A DNA stretch of 64,000 bases. Origin: CAITWD01 sp963842065 (lineage in GTDB: Bacteria; Actinomycetota; Thermoleophilia; Miltoncostaeales; Miltoncostaeaceae). The stretch spans positions 456,613-520,612 of the forward strand of contig CAWJEW010000007.1 in NCBI GenBank assembly GCA_963842065.1. The letters run 5' to 3'. The translations under genes were made by a program, and so were the position numbers. Shown piece by piece: positions 26,457-35,044 of the stretch. Each line of letters begins with the position of its first letter. The stretch's first letter is position 1. Below the pieces are notes generated by a model, which saw only the letters and a list, made by a program, of their open reading frames with translations, searched no databases and was not told where the DNA came from.

Positions 26457-27449
26457 CCTAGATGATTGATTCCACGGGCTCAGGCGACAAAGTCGACGAA
26501 TGCACGGCTTGGTCGGCCGAGTTGGTGGTTGAGACTGATGCAGGCGGCGAGGCACAAAAAGCGCTGCAGGATGCGCTCTTTGATGCCCGCAAGGGTGCGG
26601 GCACCGTGGCGTTCGAGAGTGAGCAGGTCTTTGCAGGTCCAGAAAATCGACTCGATGCGCTGGCGGATCGGAGCGAGATGCAGGTCCGTCCCCGCCTCGT
26701 TTTTGCGGCGGGGACGGAGGATCTTGGCGTCCAGCTGGCTGACGGCATTGGCGAATTCGCGGCCGGCATAGCCCTTGTCGCCCAGGAGGGTCTCGCCGCC
26801 AGATCGCTCACAACGCGCCAGCAGCTCGAGGCCTACCACGCGTTCGTCACGTTTGGGCGAGGCGAGGGCAAGCGCACGCGGGGTCCCGTCGGGGGCGAAG
26901 ATCGCGTGCAGACGAAAGCCCCAAAAGAAACGGGAGTGCGAGGCGCACCAGCCGTAGTCGGCCGCGTCGCCCAGGGCGGAGCGCTTGACGGTCTCGCGGC
27001 TCTTGGCGCATTCGACCGGGGTCGAGTCGATCAACAGCAGATCGTCTGTGTAACCGGGGCTCTGGCTGGCAAACACGCACATCAGCCACTCGATCGTGTC
27101 GGCCAACCGACGCCGACGCTTGTGGTATCCGGGCTGGGCAGGCAGCCCGGGAAACAGGTGGCAAAGGCGCCTGGCTGCGACCTTGAGAAACCGCCGATCG
27201 GATGGGATCCCCATGATTGTTTGGGCCACACAGAGTGTGATGACCTCCGCGTCGGTGACCACACGGCGGGCGTTTCCGGGGGGCTGTGGCAGGAGATCGT
27301 CCGCTGTGCAATAAACGGCGATGCAGAGAGCGTCGAGGTCGGCGTCCATCGTGGCCTCCAGGTCGACGGTGTGGTTAGCACCGCCGACTTCGGCCTCTCT
27401 GTACAAAACCCCTTCGCCACGGCGATCGCCGTGGAATCAATCATCTAGG
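26457..27449 (-). mobile_element. IS982-type insertion sequence
   Basis: 993 bp with perfect 21-bp terminal inverted repeats (26457-26477 and 27429-27449, CCTAGATGATTGATTCCACGG outer end first). One transposase gene on the minus strand. I see no target-site duplication, yet exact removal keeps the host gene in frame. Confidence 0.88.
26480..27349 (-). CDS. IS982-family transposase
   Basis: 289 aa from ATG 27349, which has GGAGG five bases upstream; a longer frame extends towards the inverted repeat. DDE motifs are visible: LLLIDSTPVECAKSRE, ETLLGDKGYAGREF, and QRIESIFWTCKDLLTLERHGAR near the C-terminus, which is the IS982 signature. The frame is intact, so the element may still be mobile. 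Confidence 0.9.
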   Translation of the reverse strand: MDADLDALCIAVYCTADDLLPQPPGNARRVVTDAEVITLCVAQTIMGIPSDRRFLKVAARRLCHLFPGLPAQPGYHKRRRRLADTIEWLMCVFASQSPGYTDDLLLIDSTPVECAKSRETVKRSALGDAADYGWCASHSRFFWGFRLHAIFAPDGTPRALALASPKRDERVVGLELLARCERSGGETLLGDKGYAGREFANAVSQLDAKILRPRRKNEAGTDLHLAPIRQRIESIFWTCKDLLTLERHGARTLAGIKERILQRFLCLAACISLNHQLGRPSRAFVDFVA

Positions 27450-28260
27450 CACCTTCACTCCGCCCCCAGCGCCGGCCGCCGGCATCTGCAACGTCTGCCA
27501 CGGCGCGCCGCGGACTGGATATTCGCGATGCGAGAGCTGCCACCTCACCACGCACCAGGTCTCCCATCCAGTCGAGCTCGTCGTCCCGATATCCCTGTAC
27601 GCCCTGCAGAGTCAGTTGCATCACGTCCTACGTGCATACAAGGATGGGTACGACGCAGACGTTCGCGCCGAGCTGCGTCTCCAGGTTGCTGCACTGCTCT
27701 GGCGCTTTCTCTCTGCTCATGACGAGTGCATTGCTGCGGCAGCCGGACGACGGTGGGATGTGATCACGTCGGTCCCATCGAGCAAAGCGCGAGATGGCCT
27801 CCATCCGCTCGAGCGGGCCATTCAGAGCGCACCCGACCTCGACGACCAGTACCGGTCAACACTGAAACGCGGCGACGGTCCACTCGCACACCGCCTGGCT
27901 AGTGACACGGGCTTCGCTGTGACACACGACGTCAGAGGGTGGAAGGTCCTCCTCATTGACGACACGTTCACGTCTGGAGCGCGAACCCAGAGTGCAGCTT
28001 CGGCTCTGACACTTGCTGGTGCGACCGTCGTTGCAGCTGTGCCCATTGGGCGCGTAATCAACCCTGACTTCAGCCCGGAGGCGGGAGCACTCTGGGCGAA
28101 CGCACGCAGCAGGGCGTTCGATTTCGGCGCGTGCTGCCTGGAATAGGCGCCGGATCCTCCGTCCGTTGCGCCGCCGGCCGAAGCGCCTGCTCAGCGCCGG
28201 CTCGATCTAACCGTGGCCGGGGGCCGCACCGTGCCGCACCGTGGGGCGAGCATCCTCGGC

Positions 28261-28962
28261 TTAAAGCGCCTCCAGGAGCATGGCGAGCTCATCCAGCCCC
28301 GCGCTGGGCAGCCCAGCTTGGCGCCACGTCATGTGGGCAGCCGAAACGAGGAGCATGACCCCAAACAGGAGGTCTGTGCAGACTCGGTCGGTGGTCGTCG
28401 CCGAGCGGCGCAGGATGCGGATCGACGTGCCCTCGACAGCGACATGTCCCTCGATGCTCCCGAGGCCAGCGTGGACACTCTGGCTCGATTCCATGCGGTA
28501 GTACGTCATCTGGGCCCTGCGCGCGAACTCGGCCTCCTCGCGGCCACGCGCTGCGAACGCGTCGCTCACCCGCGCCGCGATGCGGGTGAGGTCGATCCGG
28601 CTGCCGTCATCAAGGTGGGTGACGTCATCGCCGCGACCTCGTGCGGCGTGCTTGTCCTGCCATTTCTGGTGCTCAACAAGCTTTCCGACTGACACGTCGG
28701 GGTCCTCGCTGAGCACGTACGCGACCATTAGCCACTGCTCATAGAGAGAGCGCAGTGCGACGCCGAGTACGTCGTCGAGATCGGCATCGGCGAGCGCGAC
28801 CACGCCCATCATCAGCCGCCGGCACCGAGAGGTGCCGGCGAGTGCGGTCGCAACATGGCGCGGCGGGTTCTCGAACACTCGCCGATCGTCTGACTCAGAC
28901 GCGTCTACCGCACGGCGGGCCAGGTCATCTACGATCTCTCGGGGCACCCTGTGGTCATCCAT
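28261..28962 (-). CDS. Hypothetical protein resembling DUF5677
   Basis: 233 aa, mostly helical. The segment VALRSLYEQWLMVAYVLSEDPD followed by KLVEHQKWQDKHAARG, and later MTYYRMESSQSVHAGLGSIEG, has the layout of DUF5677 proteins (Arg-x-x-x-Glu-x-W motif, then a Ser-x-x-x-His motif). Such proteins are common in mobile DNA; function unknown. Convergent with the phosphoribosyltransferase gene. Confidence 0.65.
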   Translation of the reverse strand: MDDHRVPREIVDDLARRAVDASESDDRRVFENPPRHVATALAGTSRCRRLMMGVVALADADLDDVLGVALRSLYEQWLMVAYVLSEDPDVSVGKLVEHQKWQDKHAARGRGDDVTHLDDGSRIDLTRIAARVSDAFAARGREEAEFARRAQMTYYRMESSQSVHAGLGSIEGHVAVEGTSIRILRRSATTTDRVCTDLLFGVMLLVSAAHMTWRQAGLPSAGLDELAMLLEAL

Positions 28963-29059
28963 TCACACCCGATTATCGCCGCTGGCCAGGACTGAGAGCC
29001 TCGCCGCCCTGGCGACCGTGCCAAACGGCAGCACCCATGCGGGCCCCTCGACGAGGTGT

Positions 29060-29254
29060 TCAGGCACGACGGCGCCCCCGTCCCAGAACCTGCCGAGGCG
29101 GCTCGTACTGGTGGAGCGTTCCCTCGCCCGACTCCTCATCTACCGCGTCGGCGATCCGCTCGAGCGCGTTGGCGATCCGGCTTAGGTATTCGGCGATCGC
29201 CTCGAGGACCTGGGTCGGCTCTGATTCACTCCTGGGGCCCGGCTCGTCCGTCAT
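29060..29254 (-). CDS. Small hypothetical protein with amphipathic helix
   Basis: 64 aa from ATG 29254. A helix TQVLEAIAEYLSRIANALERIADAVDEESG dominates, with a basic tail. No family recognised. Its start overlaps the stop of the upstream lipoprotein gene (ATGA), so they are coupled. Confidence 0.6.
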   Translation of the reverse strand: MTDEPGPRSESEPTQVLEAIAEYLSRIANALERIADAVDEESGEGTLHQYEPPRQVLGRGRRRA

Positions 29255-29778
29255 GACGCCGGGGCCTGAGGCAGGCCGAGATCGGTACGGATGATGTCGG
29301 CGTCCGTATGGGTCTTTGTGAAGTCGGCGACGAACCCCTGGTCCCACTGATCTGCCGTATCGGCAGTGACCCCAGATGCGGTGTCGAGGACGCCGATCAC
29401 AGCGGCAGAGTCGCGGGCCAGCGTGTCGACGTCGGTCCGGGTCTGCCCGGTGAACGGGATCGCAAGGAGGCGCGTGTCGGTCGTCTGCAGCGCGTTGGCC
29501 AGCGGCACGCTGATCGCGGCTAGCTGCGTCGCGGTCGCACTCTGGGGCAAGCTGTTGAACTGCCTCAGGAACTTCGACCCGGCGGCGTTGTACACGGCCA
29601 CGGCGCTCAGGTAGTCGGCGCGCTGCTGGGCGATCGACAGGGCCGTCGGCGTTGTGGTCGCCGATGCGGTCGCGGCGGCAGAGTGCGAGGAGCCACCGCA
29701 GCCGGCGGCGACGGTGGCGCCGAGCAACACGGCCAGCGCACCGACTCCAAGACTCCTCGTCCGGCGCAGGGTGTCCAT
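29251..29778 (-). CDS. Putative lipoprotein
   Basis: 175 aa from ATG 29778. An n-region RRTRSLG, hydrophobic core GALAVLLGATVAAGCGG with lipobox VAAGC, and a Ser/Thr/Ala linker mark an exported lipid-anchored protein. The rest is helical and carries no known domain. It resembles in plan the lipoprotein at 53818-54660. Upstream partner of the small protein at 29060. Confidence 0.72.
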   Translation of the reverse strand: MDTLRRTRSLGVGALAVLLGATVAAGCGGSSHSAAATASATTTPTALSIAQQRADYLSAVAVYNAAGSKFLRQFNSLPQSATATQLAAISVPLANALQTTDTRLLAIPFTGQTRTDVDTLARDSAAVIGVLDTASGVTADTADQWDQGFVADFTKTHTDADIIRTDLGLPQAPAS

Positions 29779-30032
29779 GGCGACGAGCCTACTTGCAGGC
29801 CAGGTCGGATGCTGACCGTCTGGACGCAACTCGGGCGGCGATCCTGGCCGCTGACGCGTCAGCAATAGCGAAGCAGGGATGGCGCGCCACGGCGCAGTGC
29901 TCCCGGTCCGCGATCAACCGTCGATGCGTCGTCGCGTCCGTTGGCGATACAGCAGCGACAGGCGGGCGAGCCTGTTGCCGGGCGTCGGTGCCCGTGCGGT
30001 CGCCCGGATGGCGGCCGCACCGGAGGGCAGCG

Positions 30033-30770
30033 TCAAGCGGACGGCGCGTCGATCTCGAGGTCGACGTCCGCAGTGAACGGCGGGTTGGCCAGATCGAACG
30101 GTCGCAGCGCGTCGCGACAGAGCGTCTCCACCCACTTGCGCGCCTCGGCGCGCTCGCGTCCGCGGACGCCCACCCGGAACGCGACCCTTGTGTGGTTGCC
30201 TTCCGTGACCAGGATCGGGAACTTGACGTCGGTAAGGTCCATGGCCATCTCGAACCGGGCCCGGATCGCCCGGATGATCTGCTGAGCGTTCTCTTCGCAG
30301 GTCCCCGAGATGTCGACGGTGCCCACCACCTCCGAGCCGGCCACGACGCGCGGCCTCCGACTCGGCATGCCATCGCCGCCCGCCGCCGACCGTGGCTGAC
30401 GGACAAACGCGTCGATCGCCTGGACCTGTGACGGCCCCGGCGCTCGGGGGACCGGCAAGTCCGGAAACGCGGCCGCGACAGCGCTCACGCTCAGACTGAT
30501 CCGCTCCCGGGATAGGAGATCCGCAAGTGGCCTTGGCTCGCAGTCCGCGTCTTTGGCGCGTAGGCCCCGCCGGACGGCGTTCGCCTCCGCGGCGAGCGCC
30601 AGCGAGTCGAGCAGCGCGTGCTCCGGGCTCCCGACCTCAAACGTCTCCGCCAGCCAGTGAGCCGCGGCGGGGTCCAAGTCGAAGACAGATCCTTCTTCCA
30701 CTCGCGCCATCCTCTGGTCGCGCGCTAGACCCGTCGGCGTCGCAACTCGGGCCGGTCGAATGACGCTCAC
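30033..30770 (-). CDS. Hypothetical protein, element cargo
   Basis: 245 aa, not recognised. N-terminal half is Ala/Leu-rich helical (EVGSPEHALLDSLALAAEANAVRRG); the C-terminal part looks like alternating strands (GSEVVGTVDISGTCEEN, DVKFPILVTEGNHTRVAFRVGVRG, FTADVDLEID). GTG start with a GGGGAC site close before it; ATG 30710 is an alternative. Codon use is like its neighbours. Confidence 0.6.
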   Translation of the reverse strand: MSVIRPARVATPTGLARDQRMARVEEGSVFDLDPAAAHWLAETFEVGSPEHALLDSLALAAEANAVRRGLRAKDADCEPRPLADLLSRERISLSVSAVAAAFPDLPVPRAPGPSQVQAIDAFVRQPRSAAGGDGMPSRRPRVVAGSEVVGTVDISGTCEENAQQIIRAIRARFEMAMDLTDVKFPILVTEGNHTRVAFRVGVRGRERAEARKWVETLCRDALRPFDLANPPFTADVDLEIDAPSA

Positions 30771-30897
30771 CGTCCCCCACGGGAGCCCCCCGTCCGCACC
30801 CCAGAGGCTATCGAGCCTGCACCTAGGGGGATACTCGCCGCTCGGGGAGTTTGACAGGGGGCAGGTTGCCGTGGGCGGAACGACCCGAATCGGTCCG

Positions 30898-31377
30898 CTA
30901 GGCCGCTATTTGGCGTCTGGTTCGGAGCGAGACGACACTCGCGGTGACTGAGGGTTCTGTCGCCGTGCCGTTGAGCGAACTGGCACTGTGACACGCGGCC
31001 CCGATCGCCTCCAGCGTCCAATCCTCGTGCTTCGTGGCGGTGGCCGCTTGGAAGTTCAACGTTGTCACCGACGCCTCCCTGCTCTCCGAGAGCACCCGAA
31101 AGCGGTCCAGGTTGGCGTTGAGCCGCTGACGGATGAGCGCGACGGCCTCGATGCGATCGGACACGCTGCCGCCCGTGACGGCGACGGTGCCCGCGATCAT
31201 CCAAACAGGTGTCCAGATCTCGTCATCTAAGACGGGCGCAGCGATCCGCTCATCGCCGCTCACCGGCCACTCGGACATGTATCCGGCATCCGGATTGATC
31301 GCCCGCGCGACGGAGCAACGCTCACACTCGCCGTCGAGGCCACCATCGGAGGCCGAATGCCGGTACCAGTCATCCAT
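30898..31377 (-). CDS. Hypothetical protein, element cargo
   Basis: 159 aa from ATG 31377, which has GGAGG about seven bases before it. An N-terminal pair of cysteines (GECERCSVA) and a region PVWMIAGTVAVTGGSVSDR are the only notable features. No family recognised. The longer open frame upstream is shadow. Confidence 0.55.
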   Translation of the reverse strand: MDDWYRHSASDGGLDGECERCSVARAINPDAGYMSEWPVSGDERIAAPVLDDEIWTPVWMIAGTVAVTGGSVSDRIEAVALIRQRLNANLDRFRVLSESREASVTTLNFQAATATKHEDWTLEAIGAACHSASSLNGTATEPSVTASVVSLRTRRQIAA

Positions 31378-31870
31378 GCCGATCCTCCAATCGATCAAGG
31401 CCGCCAGCAACATCGAACCCCATTTGCTGTCATGCCGTTCGTTCGGGCGGCGCTTTTGCGCCACGGGTCGTTGTGGACTTGGCAGCGAATGCGGTCCCCG
31501 CGCAAGTGTCGTGACGGCGATGCCCGCGGCGCCCCTTTGCCGCTTCCCCCAAAGCGTCGATCGAGAGGCGCCGCAACACAGACGGACCGCTGCCACAACC
31601 GCCGCCTGCGTGTCACTCCACGACCGTGATCGGCAGGACGTGAAAATTACTTGACGGAAATTCGCCCGGCACGGCCCAGTTGGCGGCGTACGAGTACTAG
31701 CGGACCTGACCCTGATCCCTCGGGGAGTCACGGTTTCAGCAATTTCGGGGTTGGCTGGGCACCACGAGCGACCCACTGTCTGGCTCATCCTCCGTCGTTC
31801 GAGCTGGTGCGGGCGCAACCGGGGCGGAACCGCGCCAGCGACCGCGGGGCACCGTGGCGTGGCCGTTCGA

Positions 31871-31922
31871 CGTAAGGCGCTGGCTCCGGCGGAGGACACT
31901 TCACCGGAGCGAGCGCCTTACG
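31871..31922. repeat. 19-bp inverted repeat, 14-base loop
   Basis: Arms 31871-31889 and 31904-31922 match at 18 of 19 positions as reverse complements (CGTAAGGCGCT ... AGCGCCTTACG). Confidence 0.75.
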
Positions 31923-32081
31923 GGTGCCCCCGCAGACCGACAGGAGCACGCAGGCCACCGGAGCCGAACCGTGTTTGAGGAGTCGTCCCCATCAGGGATC
32001 GCATCCTCGTCGACGCGGCGACGCGCATGAGTGGAACCTACGACCGTTCCCGCCTGCGCGCTAGGGCGAGACGAAGGTCAA

Positions 32082-32124
32082 CGACGCCCCTCCGAGGCAC
32101 CTCGGAAGCCTGGGAGGGGCGTCG
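32082..32124. repeat. Nested inverted repeat
   Basis: Outer arms 32082-32093 and 32113-32124 are exact 12-bp complements (CGACGCCCCTCC); inside, CCGAGGCACCTCGG (32092-32105) forms its own hairpin. Confidence 0.75.
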
Positions 32125-32997
32125 CGGCAGAGCGATCCCGACTGCATCGAGAGACGCGCACCGCCCCAGTGGTCGGTCCCACGACAAAGCATCGCGACTG
32201 CCGGCAATTAACCTAACCCGCCTGCTCGGAGCGTGATACTCGACGATAGCGGGGTTGTGGCGGCGTGTTACAAAACCCGCCGCGTCAGGGGTTGTGGCGC
32301 CCCTCGAGTCGGACCCCAATCGCGGCTAGAGGAGCGATTCCTTATGTCGCTCGTGATGCTCATGTGGCGAGAGGCCCAGGGCGTAACGGGGCTCTCGAGT
32401 GTGCGCGACCAGCCCGGCGCTACTGCCGGCACCGGTCTGCTAACCAACAAGCCGAGCGTCCTCCGTCGGCTGGACTGCGGATCTCTAACAGGCAGGAACG
32501 TCGGGGAGCGGCCGCGGCGGGCGGTCCGCCACCGATCGGCGGCAGAAGCGGCGCGAGTCGAACCACCTAGCTTTGCGCGTCGGCGCTGCCGGCGTCACCC
32601 CCGCGCGGCGTCCCGGAACATCGGCGCGCGCCGTAATGCCGCTTTTGCGGATCTGCAACAACGGCCACCCCGGGCCGGGCTACGTTCGAGAGGAGTACCC
32701 CCCAAGAAAGGAACGGAATCCATGCAGCATTTCTCCAACCCAGCACACGGCCGCTCCGATGGCGCGGCCGCCCTCGGCGATCCTCTCGCCCCGATCATTG
32801 ACCTCCTGGATGAGGCGCATCGCGAACTCACGGTCCCGGAGCTGGCCGCGGTGCTACTCGAGGTTGACCAGCTGGCTGCGGTGCTCGACGCCTCGCGAGC
32901 GCCATCGCTTCGTCCCAATCAGGCCATGACGGGCTCGGACCCCCGGCTCACGGCAGCCGGCCGGGCATACCGGTCCACGGCCGCCGTGCGGTTTTGG

Positions 32998-34382
32998 GGC
33001 GCTTCGGGGATAAACGTGGGTAGCTGAGCCCCGCCAACGCCCGAGATCCCAAGTGCCACGCGCGATCTCGGGCCCCTGAGTAGGCTCGCTTCTTGCTAAG
33101 GGAAAATCGAGCAAGGAGCACGAGATGCGCGTGGCCGACATATTCAAGCGCCTGCTGCGAATCGACGCGGTGCGGGTGAGCGACGTGCGGATCGTCGAGG
33201 AACCCGGCGGCCAGGTGATCACCCTCACCGTTGCCCGGCGCTCGAACCGCCGCATGCACTGCGGCCGCTGCGGGCAGCGGGCACGGTCGGTCTACGACCG
33301 CCAGGTCCGCTCCTGGCGTCATCTGGACGCCTTCCGGGTGCGGTGCGTCCTCACGGCCGAGGTGCGCCGCGTGATCTGCTCCGAGTGCGGCGTCAGCGCC
33401 GAGGCCGTGCCGTGGGCCCGGCCGGGATCCCGGGTTAGCCGGGCCTTCGAGGACGCGTGCGTCTGGCTGGTGAGATCCGCGCCGAAGAGTGTGGTGGCCG
33501 AGTTGATGCGCATCGACTGGCACACGGTGGGCCGGATGATCGAGCGGGTCGTCGCCGAGCACAGCGCACGACGAATCGGCGACGGCCTGGATGGACTCGT
33601 TCGCATCGGGATCGACGAGGTCGCCTACCGTAAAGGCCATCGCTACTTGTTGTGCGTCACCGATCACGACTCCGGCCGGCTGGTGTGGGCCGCCCCAGGC
33701 CGGAGCCGCACGACGCTCGAGGAATTCTTCACGGCCCTCGGCCCCGAGCGCTGCGCCGCGATCGGGGCGATCTCGGTCGACCTGCACGACGGCTGGATGT
33801 CGGCGATCAGGGTGCACTGCCCGGCTGCGGCGATCTGCGCGGACCCCTTCCACGTCGTCAAGCTCGCTATGGGCGCCCTCGATGAGGTCCGGCGCGGGAT
33901 GTGGCAGGAGCTCCGGCGCACCGACCCGGAGCGGGCCTCCTGGATCAAGGGCACCCGCTTTGCGATCCGCCGACGCGCGGAGAACCTGCGCGGCTCGGAT
34001 CGCACGATCCTCGATGAGCTGAAGCTCACCAACCAGGAGCTCTACGCCGGCTGGCTGCTCATCGAGCAACTGCGCGGCGTCTATGTGGCCCACGACCACG
34101 ACGAGGCCGCAGAGCTCCTGGACGACTGGATCCTCGCAGCCCTTGAGTCCGGCATGGAGCCGTTCCAGCGGACGGCGCTCACCCTCGACCGCTACCGAGG
34201 CGAGATCGCAAACGCCATCACGCTCGGGCTCACCAACGCGCGCCTTGAGGGCATGAACTCCACCGTACGGCTCATCAGCCATCGGGCACGAGGCTTCCGA
34301 CGGCTCGAATCCTTGCTGTCGATGCTGACCCTCGTTTGCGGCCGAATTCCCGTCGAGTTACCCACGTGAATGCCCGAAGAAC
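32998..34382 (+). mobile_element. ISL3-type insertion sequence with 9-bp target duplication
   Basis: 1385 bp. Imperfect terminal inverted repeats of about 26 bp share CTTCGGG, AT and ACGTGGGTA. CGGTTTTGG occurs directly on both sides (32989-32997 and 34383-34391), a target duplication of 8-9 bp as expected for ISL3. Confidence 0.88.
33125..34369 (+). CDS. ISL3-family transposase
   Basis: 414 aa. N-terminal zinc-finger: MHCGRCGQRARSVYDR, then VICSECGVSAEAVPW. The DDE domain starts at LVRIGIDEVAYRKGHRYLL and continues with IGAISVDLHDGWMSAIR and ICADPFHVVKLAM; C-terminal LGLTNARLEGMNSTVRLISHRARGFR carries the conserved Glu and the ISL3 signature. Ribosome-binding site AAGGAG before the ATG. Frame intact. 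Confidence 0.93.
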   Translation: MRVADIFKRLLRIDAVRVSDVRIVEEPGGQVITLTVARRSNRRMHCGRCGQRARSVYDRQVRSWRHLDAFRVRCVLTAEVRRVICSECGVSAEAVPWARPGSRVSRAFEDACVWLVRSAPKSVVAELMRIDWHTVGRMIERVVAEHSARRIGDGLDGLVRIGIDEVAYRKGHRYLLCVTDHDSGRLVWAAPGRSRTTLEEFFTALGPERCAAIGAISVDLHDGWMSAIRVHCPAAAICADPFHVVKLAMGALDEVRRGMWQELRRTDPERASWIKGTRFAIRRRAENLRGSDRTILDELKLTNQELYAGWLLIEQLRGVYVAHDHDEAAELLDDWILAALESGMEPFQRTALTLDRYRGEIANAITLGLTNARLEGMNSTVRLISHRARGFRRLESLLSMLTLVCGRIPVELPT

Positions 34383-34505
34383 CGGTTTTGGCGGTGCATC
34401 GACGGGCCACACCGCCCCGGGGAGCTGACCGACCTGGGCACGCGGCTGGAGGCCTACATCGAGGAAGTCGCGGCCAGGCCGACCGGGAGCGCCATCCCCG
34501 CCTAA

Positions 34506-35019
34506 CCGCCCGATCTGCGGCGGCTGCACACGCGGCAAGCTCGAGGCCTCGCCGCCGCGGGGCACGAGCACCAGCCGCTCGGCGTCGCGGACGACGTCGA
34601 CGATGCGCCGGTCGCCCACGCGGACCGGGTAGCGGACGGGCTCGCCCATGACCCGCCCGCCGCCCGGCCGCGCTGGCTGGCATCACGGGAGCGCACGGGC
34701 CCGCCCGCCATCATTTCGTCTCGCTCGCGTGGGCCTGCAGGCGGTCCGCGCGAGACGAAATGCGCGCTCTCGAATCTCACGTGGTGCGGTGGCAGAGGGC
34801 TTCATGCCGGGTGGAATTCATCTGGCCAGACGACCGCACCGCTTCACCGCGCCCGTTGCCGGCGCCGTTTCGTCACGGAATTGTGGCCCAGACCGAGCGC
34901 CGATCGCTACGAAACAGCCGGCTCGTCGACGGCGCCCTTTCGTGTCGCTGCCGTAGCTCTCACGGGGCGCTTCGCGTGACGTAAGTCCGCTCTCGAATCT
35001 CAAGCCCCTGGGGGGTTTC
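34506..35019. other. Noncoding stretch with two copies of a dispersed repeat
   Basis: No convincing gene. Holds a 13-bp perfect inverted repeat (CATTTCGTCTCGC at 34711 and its complement ending at 34762) and repeat copies A and B described separately. Confidence 0.5.
34752..34830. repeat. Dispersed element repeat, copy A
   Basis: Shares with copy C GACGAAA, CTCT, TCTCA, GTGGTGCGGTGGC, CCGGGTGGA, TTC and CTGGCCAGA in the same order and spacing. Confidence 0.7.
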
Positions 35020-35044
35020 TTACCGGGTGGATTTCTCCCCGGGC
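34974..35044. repeat. Dispersed element repeat, copy B
   Basis: Shares GCGTGACG, CTCTCGAATCTCA and CCGGGTGGA..TTCTCC with the other copies; its right end forms the last codons of the exonuclease-BRCT gene. Confidence 0.65.

Larger units (their letters stand above)
26434..28146 (+). pseudogene. ComF-like phosphoribosyltransferase split by an IS982-type element
   Basis: The part right of the IS (27450-28146) encodes a zinc ribbon (GICNVCHGAP, then RCESCH) and a type-I phosphoribosyltransferase domain with the PRPP loop VLLIDDTFTSGARTQSAA near the C-terminus, as in ComF. No start codon precedes the ribbon on that side. Left of the IS, GTG 26434 with GGAGG three bases before it opens eight codons; exact removal of 26457-27449 joins them in frame (VRDLTDPY-TFTPPPAP). 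The ancestral protein was therefore about 239 aa, cotranscribed with dprA. As it stands, translation would have to begin inside the domain, so it is probably inactive. Confidence 0.8.
31378..32721. other. 1.3-kb stretch without a credible gene, rich in inverted repeats
   Basis: No frame here has a domain or good ribosome-binding site. It contains two striking inverted repeats, listed separately. Its lack of genes in the middle of a packed element suggests a cis-acting role (replication or transfer origin, or structured RNA), or decay. Confidence 0.5.
32722..34505 (+). pseudogene. Small hypothetical gene interrupted by an ISL3-type element
   Basis: Left part: ATG 32722 to codon 92 at the IS edge (segments LAPIIDLLDEAHRELTVPEL and LLEVDQLAAVLDASRA). 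Right part: 34392-34505, ending LGTRLEAYIEEVAARPTG and a TAA. Removing the IS plus one copy of its 9-bp target duplication joins the halves in one frame (RFW-RCIDGPHRPGEL), giving 129 aa. This is the evidence that the left part is a real gene. Function not recognised. Confidence 0.7.

Noticed and set aside
26430..27475. Target-site duplication of the IS982-type element
   Set aside because: The flanks (GATCCATA and CACCTTCA) do not match; none could be found.
32233..32721. Upstream extension of the ISL3-interrupted gene
   Set aside because: Open by chance; composition is Arg-rich and there is no conserved pattern before ATG 32722.
34275..34649. Minus-strand frame starting with GEPVRYPVRVGDRRIVDVV
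   Set aside because: Its beginning looks protein-like but it runs antisense into the ISL3 transposase and overlaps the IS-interrupted gene; not enough support.
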